Source: [Clostridium] innocuum (GTDB lineage Bacteria > Bacillota_I > Bacilli_A > Erysipelotrichales > Erysipelotrichaceae). Taken from it: a DNA stretch of 64,000 bases. The stretch lies in assembly GCA_012317185.1 (NCBI GenBank), contig CP048838.1, positions 3,782,001 to 3,846,000 of the forward strand, given 5' to 3'. Below are positions 56,055 through 64,000 of the stretch, piece after piece. A model generated the notes under the pieces. It did not search any database. It was given only the letters and a program-made list of their open reading frames with translations, and was not told the origin of the DNA. Positions within the stretch are counted from its first letter, which is position 1. Every line of letters begins with the position of its first letter. Made by a program: the position numbers and the translations under genes.

Positions 56055-58001
56055 ATGAACACCTATCATCATTTATTTTCACCAATTAAAGTAGGGCATA
56101 CAACCATCAAAAATCGTGTGTTTATGCCTCCGATTTCTACAAATCTGGCAGATAAGGGCTATATTACGGATGAGCTTATACAGCATTATGAGGCCAGAGC
56201 CAAGGGAGGTGTCGGCCTGATTGTTACCGAGGTGACAACTGTGGAGCCTACCTACATCTATCTGCCCGGGGATATGTCGATTCACGATGATTCCTTTATC
56301 CCCGGGTGGAAGAAGCTTACAGATGCAGTGCATCAGTATGGTGCCAAGATCCTTCCACAGCTGTTTCACCCTGCCTATATGGCATTCCCTATTCCAGGCA
56401 CACCACGTCTGATTGCCCCTTCCAATGTGGGACCTTCCTATGCAAAAGAAGCTCCCCGTCCGGTTACAATTGAAGAGCTGAAGGTTATCATACGCCAATT
56501 TGGAGAAGCAGCCCTTCGTGTTAAGCAGGCAGGGGGTGACGGTGTGGAAATTCACGCTGCACATGCTCATGGTCTTCTTGGCGGTTTTCTGACACCGCTT
56601 TACAACAAACGCTGTGATGAATATGGGGGAGATATCAATGGAAGATTGAAGCTTACACTGGAGGTTGTTGAAGAAGTTCGGAGTGTATGCGGCCCTGATT
56701 TCATCATCGATGTGAGAATCTCGGGAGATGAATATAGTGATGGCGGATTGAACCTCGATGATATGATTTATGTTTCCAAGCAGCTGGAGACACATGGGGC
56801 AGATATGCTGCATGTATCCGGCGGTACTACCATTAAGCGCGGCAGTGCAATTCCTGCGGCAGGGACAAAGCCTGGAGCGCATGCTCATCTGTCTCAGGAA
56901 ATAAAAAAACACGTAAATATTCCAGTCGCAACAGTAGGTCGGATTACAGAACCCTGGATTGCGGATGAGCTCATAGCCAATGGAAAAGCAGATATATGCA
57001 TGATCGGTCGTGCCAACCTGTGTGATCCTGATTTTGCCAATAAAGCAAAATGCGGAAAGGACGATGATATCCGTCCGTGCATTGGCTGTCTGCGCTGTTT
57101 AAATGGAATTATGTTTGGCAAACGGGTAGCCTGTACGGTAAATCCATCCTTTGAGCTGGAAAATGAAGACACGCTTAAGCCTGCCGAGGTTAAGAAAAAA
57201 ATTCTGGTCATTGGCGGAGGGCCTGCTGGTATGGAGGCAGCTTTTGTGGCGAAAAGAAAAGGTCATCATGTCATTCTGTGTGAACAAAGTGATGCGCTGG
57301 GAGGATTGATGAAGCTGGCAGCAGTACCTATTGCCAAGCAGGATCTCAGCAGAGTTATTAAATATATGGCACGCCGCCTTATGCAGGCAGGTGTCGAAGT
57401 ACGCCTGAATTGCAAAGTTGAGAAAGCAATGCTGCAAGGAGAATTTGCTGATTATGAGGTGATTGCCTCCAATGGTGCCGTTCCATCAATTATAAAAGCC
57501 TTTACCGGGTTCAAGCAGTGGGCTACCGCCGATGATATTCTGGCAGGAAACGCATTCCCCGGTAAAAACATTGTCATCCTGGGAGGCGGCTCTGTAGGAT
57601 GTGAAACCGCTGATTATCTTGCTCCCCTAGTTTATGACCGCTATCCAAGAGATCGGGTGATAACTGTTTTGGAAATGACGAAAGATATCATGGCAGCTGA
57701 GTCCGGTCCCGGCCGCAGTCTGCTCGTACAGCGTATGCTGAAAAAGCATGTAAATCTGATTTGTGAAGCCACGGTGGAAAAGGTTGAAAAGGATAAAATT
57801 TATTATACAAAAAACGGTAGGACGGAATGCATAGATGATGTTGATACACTGATTTTTGCAGTTGGCTACCATAGTGATCCAACCTTGAAGCTTCTGTTAG
57901 AGGAATGCGGTATGACCTATCACATGATTGGAGATGCAAATCATACAGGGACCATCAAGGATGCTATTCATGATGGCTATGAAACAGCACGCAGCATCTG
58001 A
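56055..58001 (+). CDS. NADH:flavin oxidoreductase, old-yellow-enzyme/2,4-dienoyl-CoA reductase family (BaiCD/BaiH-like layout)
   Basis: 648 residues: an FMN TIM barrel (1-335), a 4Fe-4S cluster site C342-x2-C345-x2-C348-x11-C360, then an FAD domain (GGGPAGMEAA near 388) and an NAD(P) domain (GGGSVGCETA near 513). The active site HAAHAHGLLGGFLTPLYN is typical. This layout is shared by 2,4-dienoyl-CoA reductase, enoate reductases and the bile-acid enzymes BaiCD/BaiH. It reduces an activated C=C bond. The substrate cannot be told; a role in steroid or enoate reduction is possible. Confidence 0.93.
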   Translation: MNTYHHLFSPIKVGHTTIKNRVFMPPISTNLADKGYITDELIQHYEARAKGGVGLIVTEVTTVEPTYIYLPGDMSIHDDSFIPGWKKLTDAVHQYGAKILPQLFHPAYMAFPIPGTPRLIAPSNVGPSYAKEAPRPVTIEELKVIIRQFGEAALRVKQAGGDGVEIHAAHAHGLLGGFLTPLYNKRCDEYGGDINGRLKLTLEVVEEVRSVCGPDFIIDVRISGDEYSDGGLNLDDMIYVSKQLETHGADMLHVSGGTTIKRGSAIPAAGTKPGAHAHLSQEIKKHVNIPVATVGRITEPWIADELIANGKADICMIGRANLCDPDFANKAKCGKDDDIRPCIGCLRCLNGIMFGKRVACTVNPSFELENEDTLKPAEVKKKILVIGGGPAGMEAAFVAKRKGHHVILCEQSDALGGLMKLAAVPIAKQDLSRVIKYMARRLMQAGVEVRLNCKVEKAMLQGEFADYEVIASNGAVPSIIKAFTGFKQWATADDILAGNAFPGKNIVILGGGSVGCETADYLAPLVYDRYPRDRVITVLEMTKDIMAAESGPGRSLLVQRMLKKHVNLICEATVEKVEKDKIYYTKNGRTECIDDVDTLIFAVGYHSDPTLKLLLEECGMTYHMIGDANHTGTIKDAIHDGYETARSI

Positions 58002-58088
58002 CATCAAGGAATATCAGTAGCCTGAATAGCTTTGAGACATTGGAGTTGCTTCTGACATCGTTTATAGTTTGTTATTTTCGATACGTAC

Positions 58089-58140
58089 AAAAGACTGCCC
58101 GCACCAAATCAATTCTGATTTCTGTGTACAGTCTTTTTTC
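58089..58140 (+). terminator. terminator of the oxidoreductase gene
   Basis: Stem AAAAGACTG/CAGTCTTTT with a long loop and six T. Confidence 0.7.
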
Positions 58141-58216
58141 TACCTGTATCCACGCTAAATTTTTTTATTTCCACTTATGCATTTGTAATCAGGAAACCTT
58201 TTCATTGAATAATTGT

Positions 58217-59686
58217 TTATATATCCATTCTGAATGAAATCATTTTCAAATCCTTTGCCTCTTTTACTCCAGCATATTCCAGCTGACTGCGAACCTCTTC
58301 CAGTACAAGATAGAACAGATATTTCATCTCACTCACATATAACTGCTCATCCCTTGTTTTCATGGCATATCGAAGCACATCAAAGGTATGACAAAATATC
58401 GACTGATATCTCTCTTTATCCAAATGGCAAATATACGGATAAATCCATAGAATATGCTGTTTTAGCTCTTCAAAAATGCTCTTTAGGCTTTCCTGCTTAT
58501 TTACATCCATGATAGAATCACAATACTCACAAATTAGTCTCCCCCAATTTATACTTGTGATTTCTGTATTCGATAATGCTTTTTGGAGTTGTTCATGGCG
58601 CTGCACCATACTTGTAAAAGACATAGTGGTAAATGTCTGGCAAGTTAACTGTAAAATCTGAAGACACTGCATACCTTCAATCACACGTTCTCTGACACCG
58701 TTGTCTTCCAGCATCTCATGAATTCTGTTTTCCTCACATTGAATTACTTTCATTCCCTTACCGCCAATAGGCTGTATAACACCGGTCGCCTGAAGAATTG
58801 ACATAGCCCGTCGCAGAGTCGGTTCACTCACCTGATAAATCTCGCAAAGATCCAAAACCCGTGGAAGGCGACTCTCTACCGGATATATCTGGTAAATGAT
58901 ATCCTTCAATAAACTGCTTGCAATATTATAAATCTGCCGTGGCCGTCCACGATATATATTCCAGCGAAAGCTTACCTTACGCTCAGGTTTTCGCTGTGGA
59001 AGCTTAGCATAGCACTCCTGTGTTTTTCTGGAATCATCCACAAAGTATTTTTTCGTTATTTCATATATATCCTGATGAGTCAGCTGCTTTTGATGTATTG
59101 CATCAATAAATGCGTGTACCTTCGTAGTATCACTATGCGCACGAATTCCCTGCAACACCATAGAATCCTTTATTTTTTCATAAAAAGACAGTCTTCCAAA
59201 TATTGCGACCTCCATATAAAGACAGCAAACCAGCGGATTTCCAAATACAGAGAGGACCGTTTCCACAAACGCCACGACTGTACGCTCACCCTGCATCTGA
59301 TCAATACTTTTATGAATTGCGGCATATTGTTCCTCTGTAAGCAAACACAAAGCCTGGGTAAACAAATCAGGAAGCAAAATATTGCGTATCTCACACAAAT
59401 CCTGTACTGCATATTTTCTTTCCAGAAAAAACTGAATGCAGTTCTCTCTACACTCCTCTTCGTTAAGTCCCAGTGTAAGACGTGAATGCCTGCCACGTGA
59501 CATCTCTATGTAGTGATGTTCCTCCAGGAGCTTAAAGGCATGAATGACGGGACGCCTGGAAACCTGAAATCGTTCAGCAAACTGTGAAATAGTTGGGAGC
59601 TTTTCTCCCTGACGGAAAATCCCAAAGCGGATTGCTTCTTCAATATAATTATAGATCCACTCATGCAGACTCATTTCTTCTTTCAT
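58217..59686 (-). CDS. regulator with two GntR-type winged helices (489 aa)
   Basis: Two complete GntR-like helix-turn-helix domains in one chain: residues 5-70 (AIRFGIFRQGEKLPTISQFA, then VSRRPVIHAFKLLEE) and 250-317 (LPRVLDLCEIYQVSEPTLRR, then AMSILQATGVIQ). Each is followed by an alpha-helical region of about 170 residues (FadR/FCD-like size). Normal GntR proteins have one. The start at 59686 has AGGAGGATGATTGG. It is convergent with the old-yellow-enzyme gene and may regulate it or an unknown target. Confidence 0.82.
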   Translation of the reverse strand: MKEEMSLHEWIYNYIEEAIRFGIFRQGEKLPTISQFAERFQVSRRPVIHAFKLLEEHHYIEMSRGRHSRLTLGLNEEECRENCIQFFLERKYAVQDLCEIRNILLPDLFTQALCLLTEEQYAAIHKSIDQMQGERTVVAFVETVLSVFGNPLVCCLYMEVAIFGRLSFYEKIKDSMVLQGIRAHSDTTKVHAFIDAIHQKQLTHQDIYEITKKYFVDDSRKTQECYAKLPQRKPERKVSFRWNIYRGRPRQIYNIASSLLKDIIYQIYPVESRLPRVLDLCEIYQVSEPTLRRAMSILQATGVIQPIGGKGMKVIQCEENRIHEMLEDNGVRERVIEGMQCLQILQLTCQTFTTMSFTSMVQRHEQLQKALSNTEITSINWGRLICEYCDSIMDVNKQESLKSIFEELKQHILWIYPYICHLDKERYQSIFCHTFDVLRYAMKTRDEQLYVSEMKYLFYLVLEEVRSQLEYAGVKEAKDLKMISFRMDI

Positions 59687-60379
59687 CCAATCATCCTCCT
59701 TAACGCTTATTCATCCCTATCTTATCACACCATTTACCTTGCAACAAATGCTTTTATGAAAAAATCAGCTGTTTAGCACTCGGCATGTATACCTTGCAGC
59801 TCCTTCAGTTACAAGGATACGAATTTTAAAAAATGAATATATGTTTATGACTCCGTTCGCAGGTGAGTAATGATATCATTCTTACAAACACTCATATAAA
59901 AAAACTATGGAGATATTTATCAAGACTTACTTTGCAGACTCCTCAACACCTCTTGATTCCTAGAAATTTTCTGAAATTTTATAGGCTCCTTTGCAGGCTT
60001 ATGATATCCCTGCAATTGCCTGTTATTAGAATTTAATCAAAAATTCCTGCTCGATAACCATTATGATGAATTTGCACTCTCAACCGATATATGCTCAATC
60101 TGTGAAGGAAAAGCAGAAGAAATAAGAATCTGCTGCAGAGATTATTTGTGCTTCAGTGTATAAAGTTCCTGCCTCTGCACATGTTTGCTGAAAAGAGATT
60201 ATATAAGCATGTCTGAAACCGCTCATTTATCTTTTAGAAACAGCTCAACGTGATTTCTTTTTAAAACAGCAGCTGCCATTTCAGTTCTTTCTTACTTCTG
60301 GGTGGCAAAGTGGATGTTTCAAATTCATTGATGCATTAGAGTTGAATTATCCTTTATTTCTTACCGTTGAGTAATCCCC
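59687..60379. other. 680-bp gene-free region
   Basis: No gene is recognised. A plus-strand frame around 60070-60165 reads DEFALSTDICSICEGKAEEI and looks protein-like, but it has no start signal and ends soon. The region may hold a decayed gene. Confidence 0.3.
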
Positions 60380-60727
60380 TTAGTCCCAACTAATATTTTT
60401 TAGATTCTCCGCCTGAATTTCAATGATATCACGAATGTGTATCACCTTATCCACAATCTGAATAATGTGCAAATATTCAGGATCAAATTTAGACACCAAC
60501 CCTTCCACTTCTACATATTCCTGCTGATCATAATAAACAATTTTAACCATTTGTCCCTTTTGAATCTGCTGTAATTTACGATCCAATACCTCACAGGCAT
60601 CCGAAGAAAGCTGCTTTTTGTCAACTACCACGCGTTCCTTACATTTCAAGTAATCACGAAAGCCTTTCAAAGAATCAAAGGGCAAGAATAATTTCGCACG
60701 ACTCGTATGATTCTGTTTATTCTGCAT
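60380..60727 (-). CDS. YolD-like protein
   Basis: 115 residues. YolD-like proteins are small beta-rich partners of UvrX/UmuC-type Y-family polymerases. FLPFDSLKGFRDYLKCKE and the central IVYYDQQEYVEVEGLVSKFD fit this family. The ATG at 60727 lies inside the last codons of the polymerase gene (11-bp overlap), with AGGTGG as ribosome binding site. Confidence 0.85.
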   Translation of the reverse strand: MQNKQNHTSRAKLFLPFDSLKGFRDYLKCKERVVVDKKQLSSDACEVLDRKLQQIQKGQMVKIVYYDQQEYVEVEGLVSKFDPEYLHIIQIVDKVIHIRDIIEIQAENLKNISWD

Positions 60728-61970
60728 TGTGACCACCTACAAGCTTATTGCGAGATATTGCAGTTGCCTTATTCAGGAGATTCATCCCCTTTATCACAGC
60801 ATTTTTTCCGAATTTGTGTTTGATATTAAGTAAAGTAAGCTGTAGTTTCTTCTCTTTTTCCAGAGCATTGAAATCTGTGAATAAATCATATGTCTCATAC
60901 ATCTCATCAACTACATTTCCAAAGCTGATAGACAGCATATGTACCAGCTCCTGACGATTTACTGTTTCCCTATACAGTTCAATAAATGCATTACGCAGAT
61001 ATGCATACGAGTTAGTTACATTGGATAATTTTCTGGAGCCTCCGGTTGCCTTTACATTTCTTGCTGAGTAACCGATATACAGACCGATATGATCCGTTAC
61101 CCGGTGAGATTCCACAAGATTCTGTACATTTAGCTCAACCATCTCCTTCAGGACCAGCAATGCCTCTTCATAATTATAATCCTCAAATAAAATCTGACTG
61201 TTTGACAATGAGTTGCTTTTTGATTTATATGCCTTTATTTCCTTGATGGTCGTCGGTTCCCTGCCCCATGCATGATCGATCAGATATTCTGCATTCACAC
61301 CAAACTCCCGATAGAGAATTCGCTCATCCATATGTGCAATATCATACATATCAGCCACACTGTACTTTTCCAGCCTCTTGGAAATTCCACGTCCAACCTG
61401 CCAAAAGTCAGATACAGGCTTATGATGCCAAAGCGTCTCTCTATACAATTGCTCGTCAAGTATCCCCATGTTATCCTTCGCATGCTTAGCAGTTATATCC
61501 AATGCAATTTTAGCAAGGTAAAGATTTGTACCAATACCTACTGTTGCCGTAATACCGGTTGTTGTGTAGATATCCTGCAATATCATACGGGCAAGCTCCT
61601 TTGCACTGACACTGTACATCTGCAGATATTCGCTAACATCCAGAAATGCTTCATCTATAGAATACACATGAATATCCTCTCTGGATATATATTTTAAGTA
61701 TATCCCATAAATATCAGCAGAATACTGCATATACAAATTCATTCGCGGCATGGCAGTGATATAGGAGATATTATCCGGTATTTCAAAAATTCTGCACCGG
61801 TTATGAACTCCCTGTTCTTTCATTTTCGGTGATACTGCCAGACAGAGCGCACCTTTACCTCTAGAGGGGTCTGCGACAACCAGATTAACTGCAAACGGAT
61901 CGAGCTTGCGCTCCACACATTCAACAGAAGCAAAGAATGTTTTTAAATCAATGCATAGATAAGCCTTCAT
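60717..61970 (-). CDS. Y-family DNA polymerase (UmuC/UvrX-like)
   Basis: 417 residues of a translesion DNA polymerase. Catalytic carboxylates: D8 in YLCIDLKTFFASVE and D106-E107 in YSIDEAFLD. Thumb and little-finger parts follow (GRGISKRLEKYSVADMYDIA). It copies damaged DNA with low fidelity. It is in an operon with the YolD-like gene and divergent from a LexA-like repressor; its promoter is overlapped by an 11-bp-arm inverted repeat. The ATG at 61970 is chosen, the second of two adjacent ATGs. Confidence 0.93.
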   Translation of the reverse strand: MKAYLCIDLKTFFASVECVERKLDPFAVNLVVADPSRGKGALCLAVSPKMKEQGVHNRCRIFEIPDNISYITAMPRMNLYMQYSADIYGIYLKYISREDIHVYSIDEAFLDVSEYLQMYSVSAKELARMILQDIYTTTGITATVGIGTNLYLAKIALDITAKHAKDNMGILDEQLYRETLWHHKPVSDFWQVGRGISKRLEKYSVADMYDIAHMDERILYREFGVNAEYLIDHAWGREPTTIKEIKAYKSKSNSLSNSQILFEDYNYEEALLVLKEMVELNVQNLVESHRVTDHIGLYIGYSARNVKATGGSRKLSNVTNSYAYLRNAFIELYRETVNRQELVHMLSISFGNVVDEMYETYDLFTDFNALEKEKKLQLTLLNIKHKFGKNAVIKGMNLLNKATAISRNKLVGGHNAE

Positions 61971-61997
61971 CATATCTCCACCTCTTCTTCATCTGCG

Positions 61998-62041
61998 ATT
62001 ATACTACCATAAGTTGCATTTATCAATATCAAATGCAACTT
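61998..62041 (-). promoter_or_regulatory. polymerase promoter with inverted-repeat operator
   Basis: Minus strand TTGATA (62026-62021), 17-bp spacer, TATAAT (62003-61998). AAGTTGCATTT (62011-62021) and AAATGCAACTT (62031-62041) are perfect 11-bp arms around the -35 box. A half-site TTGCAACTTTTG recurs at the opposite promoter. Confidence 0.8.
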
Positions 62042-62084
62042 TTTAATGCAAATTTTTCATTTTTCAAGAATTTAATGAAAGTTC

Positions 62085-62113
62085 TTGCAACTTTTGTTAT
62101 TCTAATTTATAAT
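62085..62113 (+). promoter_or_regulatory. promoter of the LexA-like repressor gene
   Basis: TTGCAA (62085-62090), 17-bp spacer, TATAAT (62108-62113). The -35 box is part of a GCAACTTTTG half-site like the polymerase operator, so the repressor may control itself. Confidence 0.75.
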
Positions 62114-62134
62114 GATGAAAAGAGGTGAGTCATT

Positions 62135-62731
62135 ATGCAGTTAAAAGATTTATTAAATGAATATAAATGCCGGATGAGTGTTACCAATGACTATATAGCA
62201 GAGCATGTCGGCGTCAATAAATCAACGGTTTCACGGTGGATGAAGGGTGAGACTAAGGTCATGAAGCCTGCTGTTATTGAAAAGCTTTCTTATCTGCTGG
62301 GTACAGATGTAGAATCCTTATTAAAGAATTCTGACAGATTTGAAAAGCCGCTGCTTGGAACAGCAAAGGCCGGATATGGATTATTTGCAGAAGAAAATTT
62401 GGCAGGCTATGAGGAGGTATCAAAGAGCGATTACTATCGGGGCGATTATTTTCTTCGCGTCTGCGGTGACTCCATGACAGGTGCTCATATACATGATCAG
62501 GATCTTATCTATGTAAAGCAGTGTGATGATGTAAAAAGTGGTACTATCGCTGTTATCCTGATTGGAAATACAGAGGTGACCGTAAAACGCATTATAAAAA
62601 AAGAACCTTTCCTCATTCTGGAGGCAGCCAATCCCACTGTGCCTGCCCGCTACTTTACGCAGGAGGAAGTGAGAGATCTCCCTGTAAAAATTATTGGAAA
62701 AGTTCTTTACAGCCGCTCTGATATCGCCTGA
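62135..62731 (+). CDS. LexA-like self-cleaving repressor (XRE helix-turn-helix plus S24 peptidase)
   Basis: 198 residues: an XRE-type helix-turn-helix (about 15-70, VGVNKSTVSRWMKGETK), a cleavage site A79-G80 in TAKAGYG, and an S24 peptidase domain with the S113/K151 dyad (CGDSMTGAHI, VTVKRII). On DNA damage, RecA-assisted self-cleavage would release the divergent Y-polymerase operon. The fold is that of phage repressors and HdiR rather than true LexA. Confidence 0.9.
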   Translation: MQLKDLLNEYKCRMSVTNDYIAEHVGVNKSTVSRWMKGETKVMKPAVIEKLSYLLGTDVESLLKNSDRFEKPLLGTAKAGYGLFAEENLAGYEEVSKSDYYRGDYFLRVCGDSMTGAHIHDQDLIYVKQCDDVKSGTIAVILIGNTEVTVKRIIKKEPFLILEAANPTVPARYFTQEEVRDLPVKIIGKVLYSRSDIA

Positions 62732-62779
62732 TTGAAAAGTATTTCAATGCATTCTTAAGGCAGTGTGGTTTTTTCTGCC

Positions 62780-63310
62780 TTATCTTCGTTTATATATCAA
62801 ATCTGTAATGCCGTTATACGATTTAGAGGCAGCAAGCTTTAATTTCAAAATTGTTTTTCGCCCTTGAAATAATGGTATACCGCTGCCTAATATAATCGGA
62901 ATCACAGAGATATGATAAGTATCAATTATATTCTGTTCAATTAAGGGCTGAATAATATCTGCGCCACCGCATATCCAAATATCTTTTCCTTCCTGCCTTT
63001 TCATATGCAGTATACTTTCACATATGTCTCCCTGAATGAAATGGATATTTTTCTTACCAATCAATTTCCTATGTGTAAATATATAGCTTTCCAAATGTTC
63101 ATAAAGCCAACGTTCTGGTGAAAGCTCCGTAATTATTTGATGATAGGTATTCCAGCCCATTATCACGGTATCCACATCCTGTATGAATTCCTGATAAGAC
63201 ACCATATCATCCTGTTCAGTTTCCTGTCCCTGCAGCCAGTCAACAGATCCATCCTTTTTTGCTATATATCCATCAAGACTCATCGCTATAAACAAGGTTA
63301 CATTTCTCAT
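62780..63310 (-). CDS. dihydrofolate reductase family protein (RibD C-terminal-like)
   Basis: 176 residues with the DHFR/RibD fold: NVTLFIAMSLDGYIA at the N terminus, VIMGWNTY in place of the V-M-G-R-x-T-x motif, and DIWICGGADIIQPLIEQ with the G-G nucleotide-binding turn. A small NADPH-dependent reductase of unknown substrate (YyaP/YwjB group). The start is the ATG at 63310 after AAAGGAGAAGAGATACT. Convergent with the repressor gene. Confidence 0.87.
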   Translation of the reverse strand: MRNVTLFIAMSLDGYIAKKDGSVDWLQGQETEQDDMVSYQEFIQDVDTVIMGWNTYHQIITELSPERWLYEHLESYIFTHRKLIGKKNIHFIQGDICESILHMKRQEGKDIWICGGADIIQPLIEQNIIDTYHISVIPIILGSGIPLFQGRKTILKLKLAASKSYNGITDLIYKRR

Positions 63311-63586
63311 AGTATCTCTTCTCCTTTGCATCAGCATAACATAATACTATCATTCTGTAACAGGAGTATGCCCTTTTGATAATCAATTATACAAGAGATA
63401 TGTTTATCCAATAGCTGCCTCGTAATGGAAAAGAGTGCATTACAATGCCAGCGATTTGCTACAGCTGCACTTCAGGATGTCGTTTCTGAATATACAGAAA
63501 AGCAAAAACAGACAGAATGGCGTCATCATCCACTCTATCTGTTTGCTATAATCTGTAATGTAATTCACACATTCACTTGGTGTGTA

Positions 63587-64000
63587 TCAGCTTTCATTAA
63601 GGAAATAATGTCCATAAGCATCTGCCGCGATAATAGCCGCATACACCTTATCCGGAGTGACCTCAAACGGCATGTTATGCAGTGTATCATTTTCCGCACA
63701 TGCTGCCTTCGCTACTGCCATTATTTTCTCTTTTGTGATTTCAGCAGCACCAAGCTCCTCCAGTGTAACAGGTAATCCAAGCTCAATACAGAATTCTATG
63801 ATTTCCTGCAGCTCAGCAGCTTCAACATTTTCTAAAACCAGCTGTGCAATGGTGCCAAATGCAACCTTCTCGCCATGATACATATGGTGGCATTCCTCCA
63901 ATACAGTCAGACCATTATGAATCGCATGAGCTCCTGCAAGACCAGCGCTCTCGAAGCCAATGCCGCTAAGCAGCGTATTAGCCTCTATAATCTTTTCAAC
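63587..64000 (-). CDS. gldA: glycerol dehydrogenase, 5' end cut by window edge
   Basis: The last 137 residues of a group III iron/zinc-dependent alcohol dehydrogenase-like glycerol dehydrogenase. GAHAIHNGLTVLEECHHMYH carries the two metal-binding histidines, and HGEKVAFGTIAQLVLE is the GldA signature. It oxidises glycerol to dihydroxyacetone with NAD. The frame is open to the window edge, so the N-terminal two thirds lie outside. Confidence 0.93.
   Translation of the reverse strand, partial: VEKIIEANTLLSGIGFESAGLAGAHAIHNGLTVLEECHHMYHGEKVAFGTIAQLVLENVEAAELQEIIEFCIELGLPVTLEELGAAEITKEKIMAVAKAACAENDTLHNMPFEVTPDKVYAAIIAADAYGHYFLNES

Noticed and set aside
62757..62781. AAGGCAG/CTGCCTT stem between the repressor and DHFR-like genes as a terminator
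   Set aside because: The T run lies in the loop rather than after the stem, so evidence for termination is weak.

Overview
The window looks like chromosomal DNA of a spore-forming, low-to-medium GC anaerobic Firmicute, most probably of the Erysipelotrichaceae type ([Clostridium] innocuum or a close relative). The grounds are strong AGGAGG ribosome binding sites, TTGACA/TATAAT promoters, spore-associated genes (a SleC-like cortex hydrolase, a CotJC-like protein, a cell-wall amidase), a VanR/VanS-like two-component system and many sugar-handling genes. The species name is inference. No rRNA, CRISPR array or insertion sequence was seen. Both edges cut genes: a GntR regulator on the left and a glycerol dehydrogenase on the right.

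Positions 1-14.3 kb form a carbohydrate region: three adjacent cupin sugar-phosphate isomerases between two GntR/UTRA regulators, a deoC-epimerase operon, a glycosyltransferase, a five-gene mannose-family PTS operon, and manA divergent from a TIM-barrel isomerase. An identical promoter-operator module (TATAATGTAATTACA) stands before deoC and manA, which suggests that one GntR protein controls both. A decayed hicAB toxin-antitoxin pair lies at 8.0-8.5 kb. From 14.4 to 21.4 kb come two Cof-type HAD phosphatases, an MFS permease, a DeoR-controlled ribulose-monophosphate pair (HPS/PHI) and a PHP phosphoesterase.

Positions 21.6-37.6 kb hold mostly housekeeping and unknown genes: two uncharacterised neighbours, a CDP-alcohol phosphatidyltransferase, a CNNM/CBS membrane protein, an M42 peptidase, a DJ-1 protein, tRNA-Asn, a second deoC, a CotJC-like protein, a thioesterase and a MoxR-DUF58-transglutaminase operon. 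From 37.6 to 40.1 kb a tRNA-Ile/tRNA-Ala pair, each with its own perfect-spacing promoter, occurs twice and brackets a HipA-like kinase module.

The most striking region is 40.2-44.3 kb. A tyrosine recombinase gene is followed directly by two 26-bp sites in inverted orientation around 165 bp, each built as 10-bp arms around a 6-bp asymmetric core. This is the architecture of an invertible (phase-variable) promoter, and it sits before a small membrane-anchored protein gene. Next to it is a SleC-type spore cortex hydrolase split into two overlapping genes at about the propeptide/enzyme junction; the first seems to start at ATC.

Positions 44.7-54.7 kb carry an autoregulated YtrA-type ABC operon, a D,D-carboxypeptidase with the VanRS-like system and matching 11-bp-spaced repeats, a cobalamin riboswitch over an adenosyltransferase/ECF/lipoprotein operon, a diguanylate cyclase and a divergent peptide deformylase. 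From 54.8 to 64 kb are an AraC regulator with an old-yellow-enzyme flavoprotein, a regulator with two GntR helix-turn-helix domains, a Y-family polymerase/YolD pair divergent from a LexA-like self-cleaving repressor, a DHFR-like protein and the truncated glycerol dehydrogenase.
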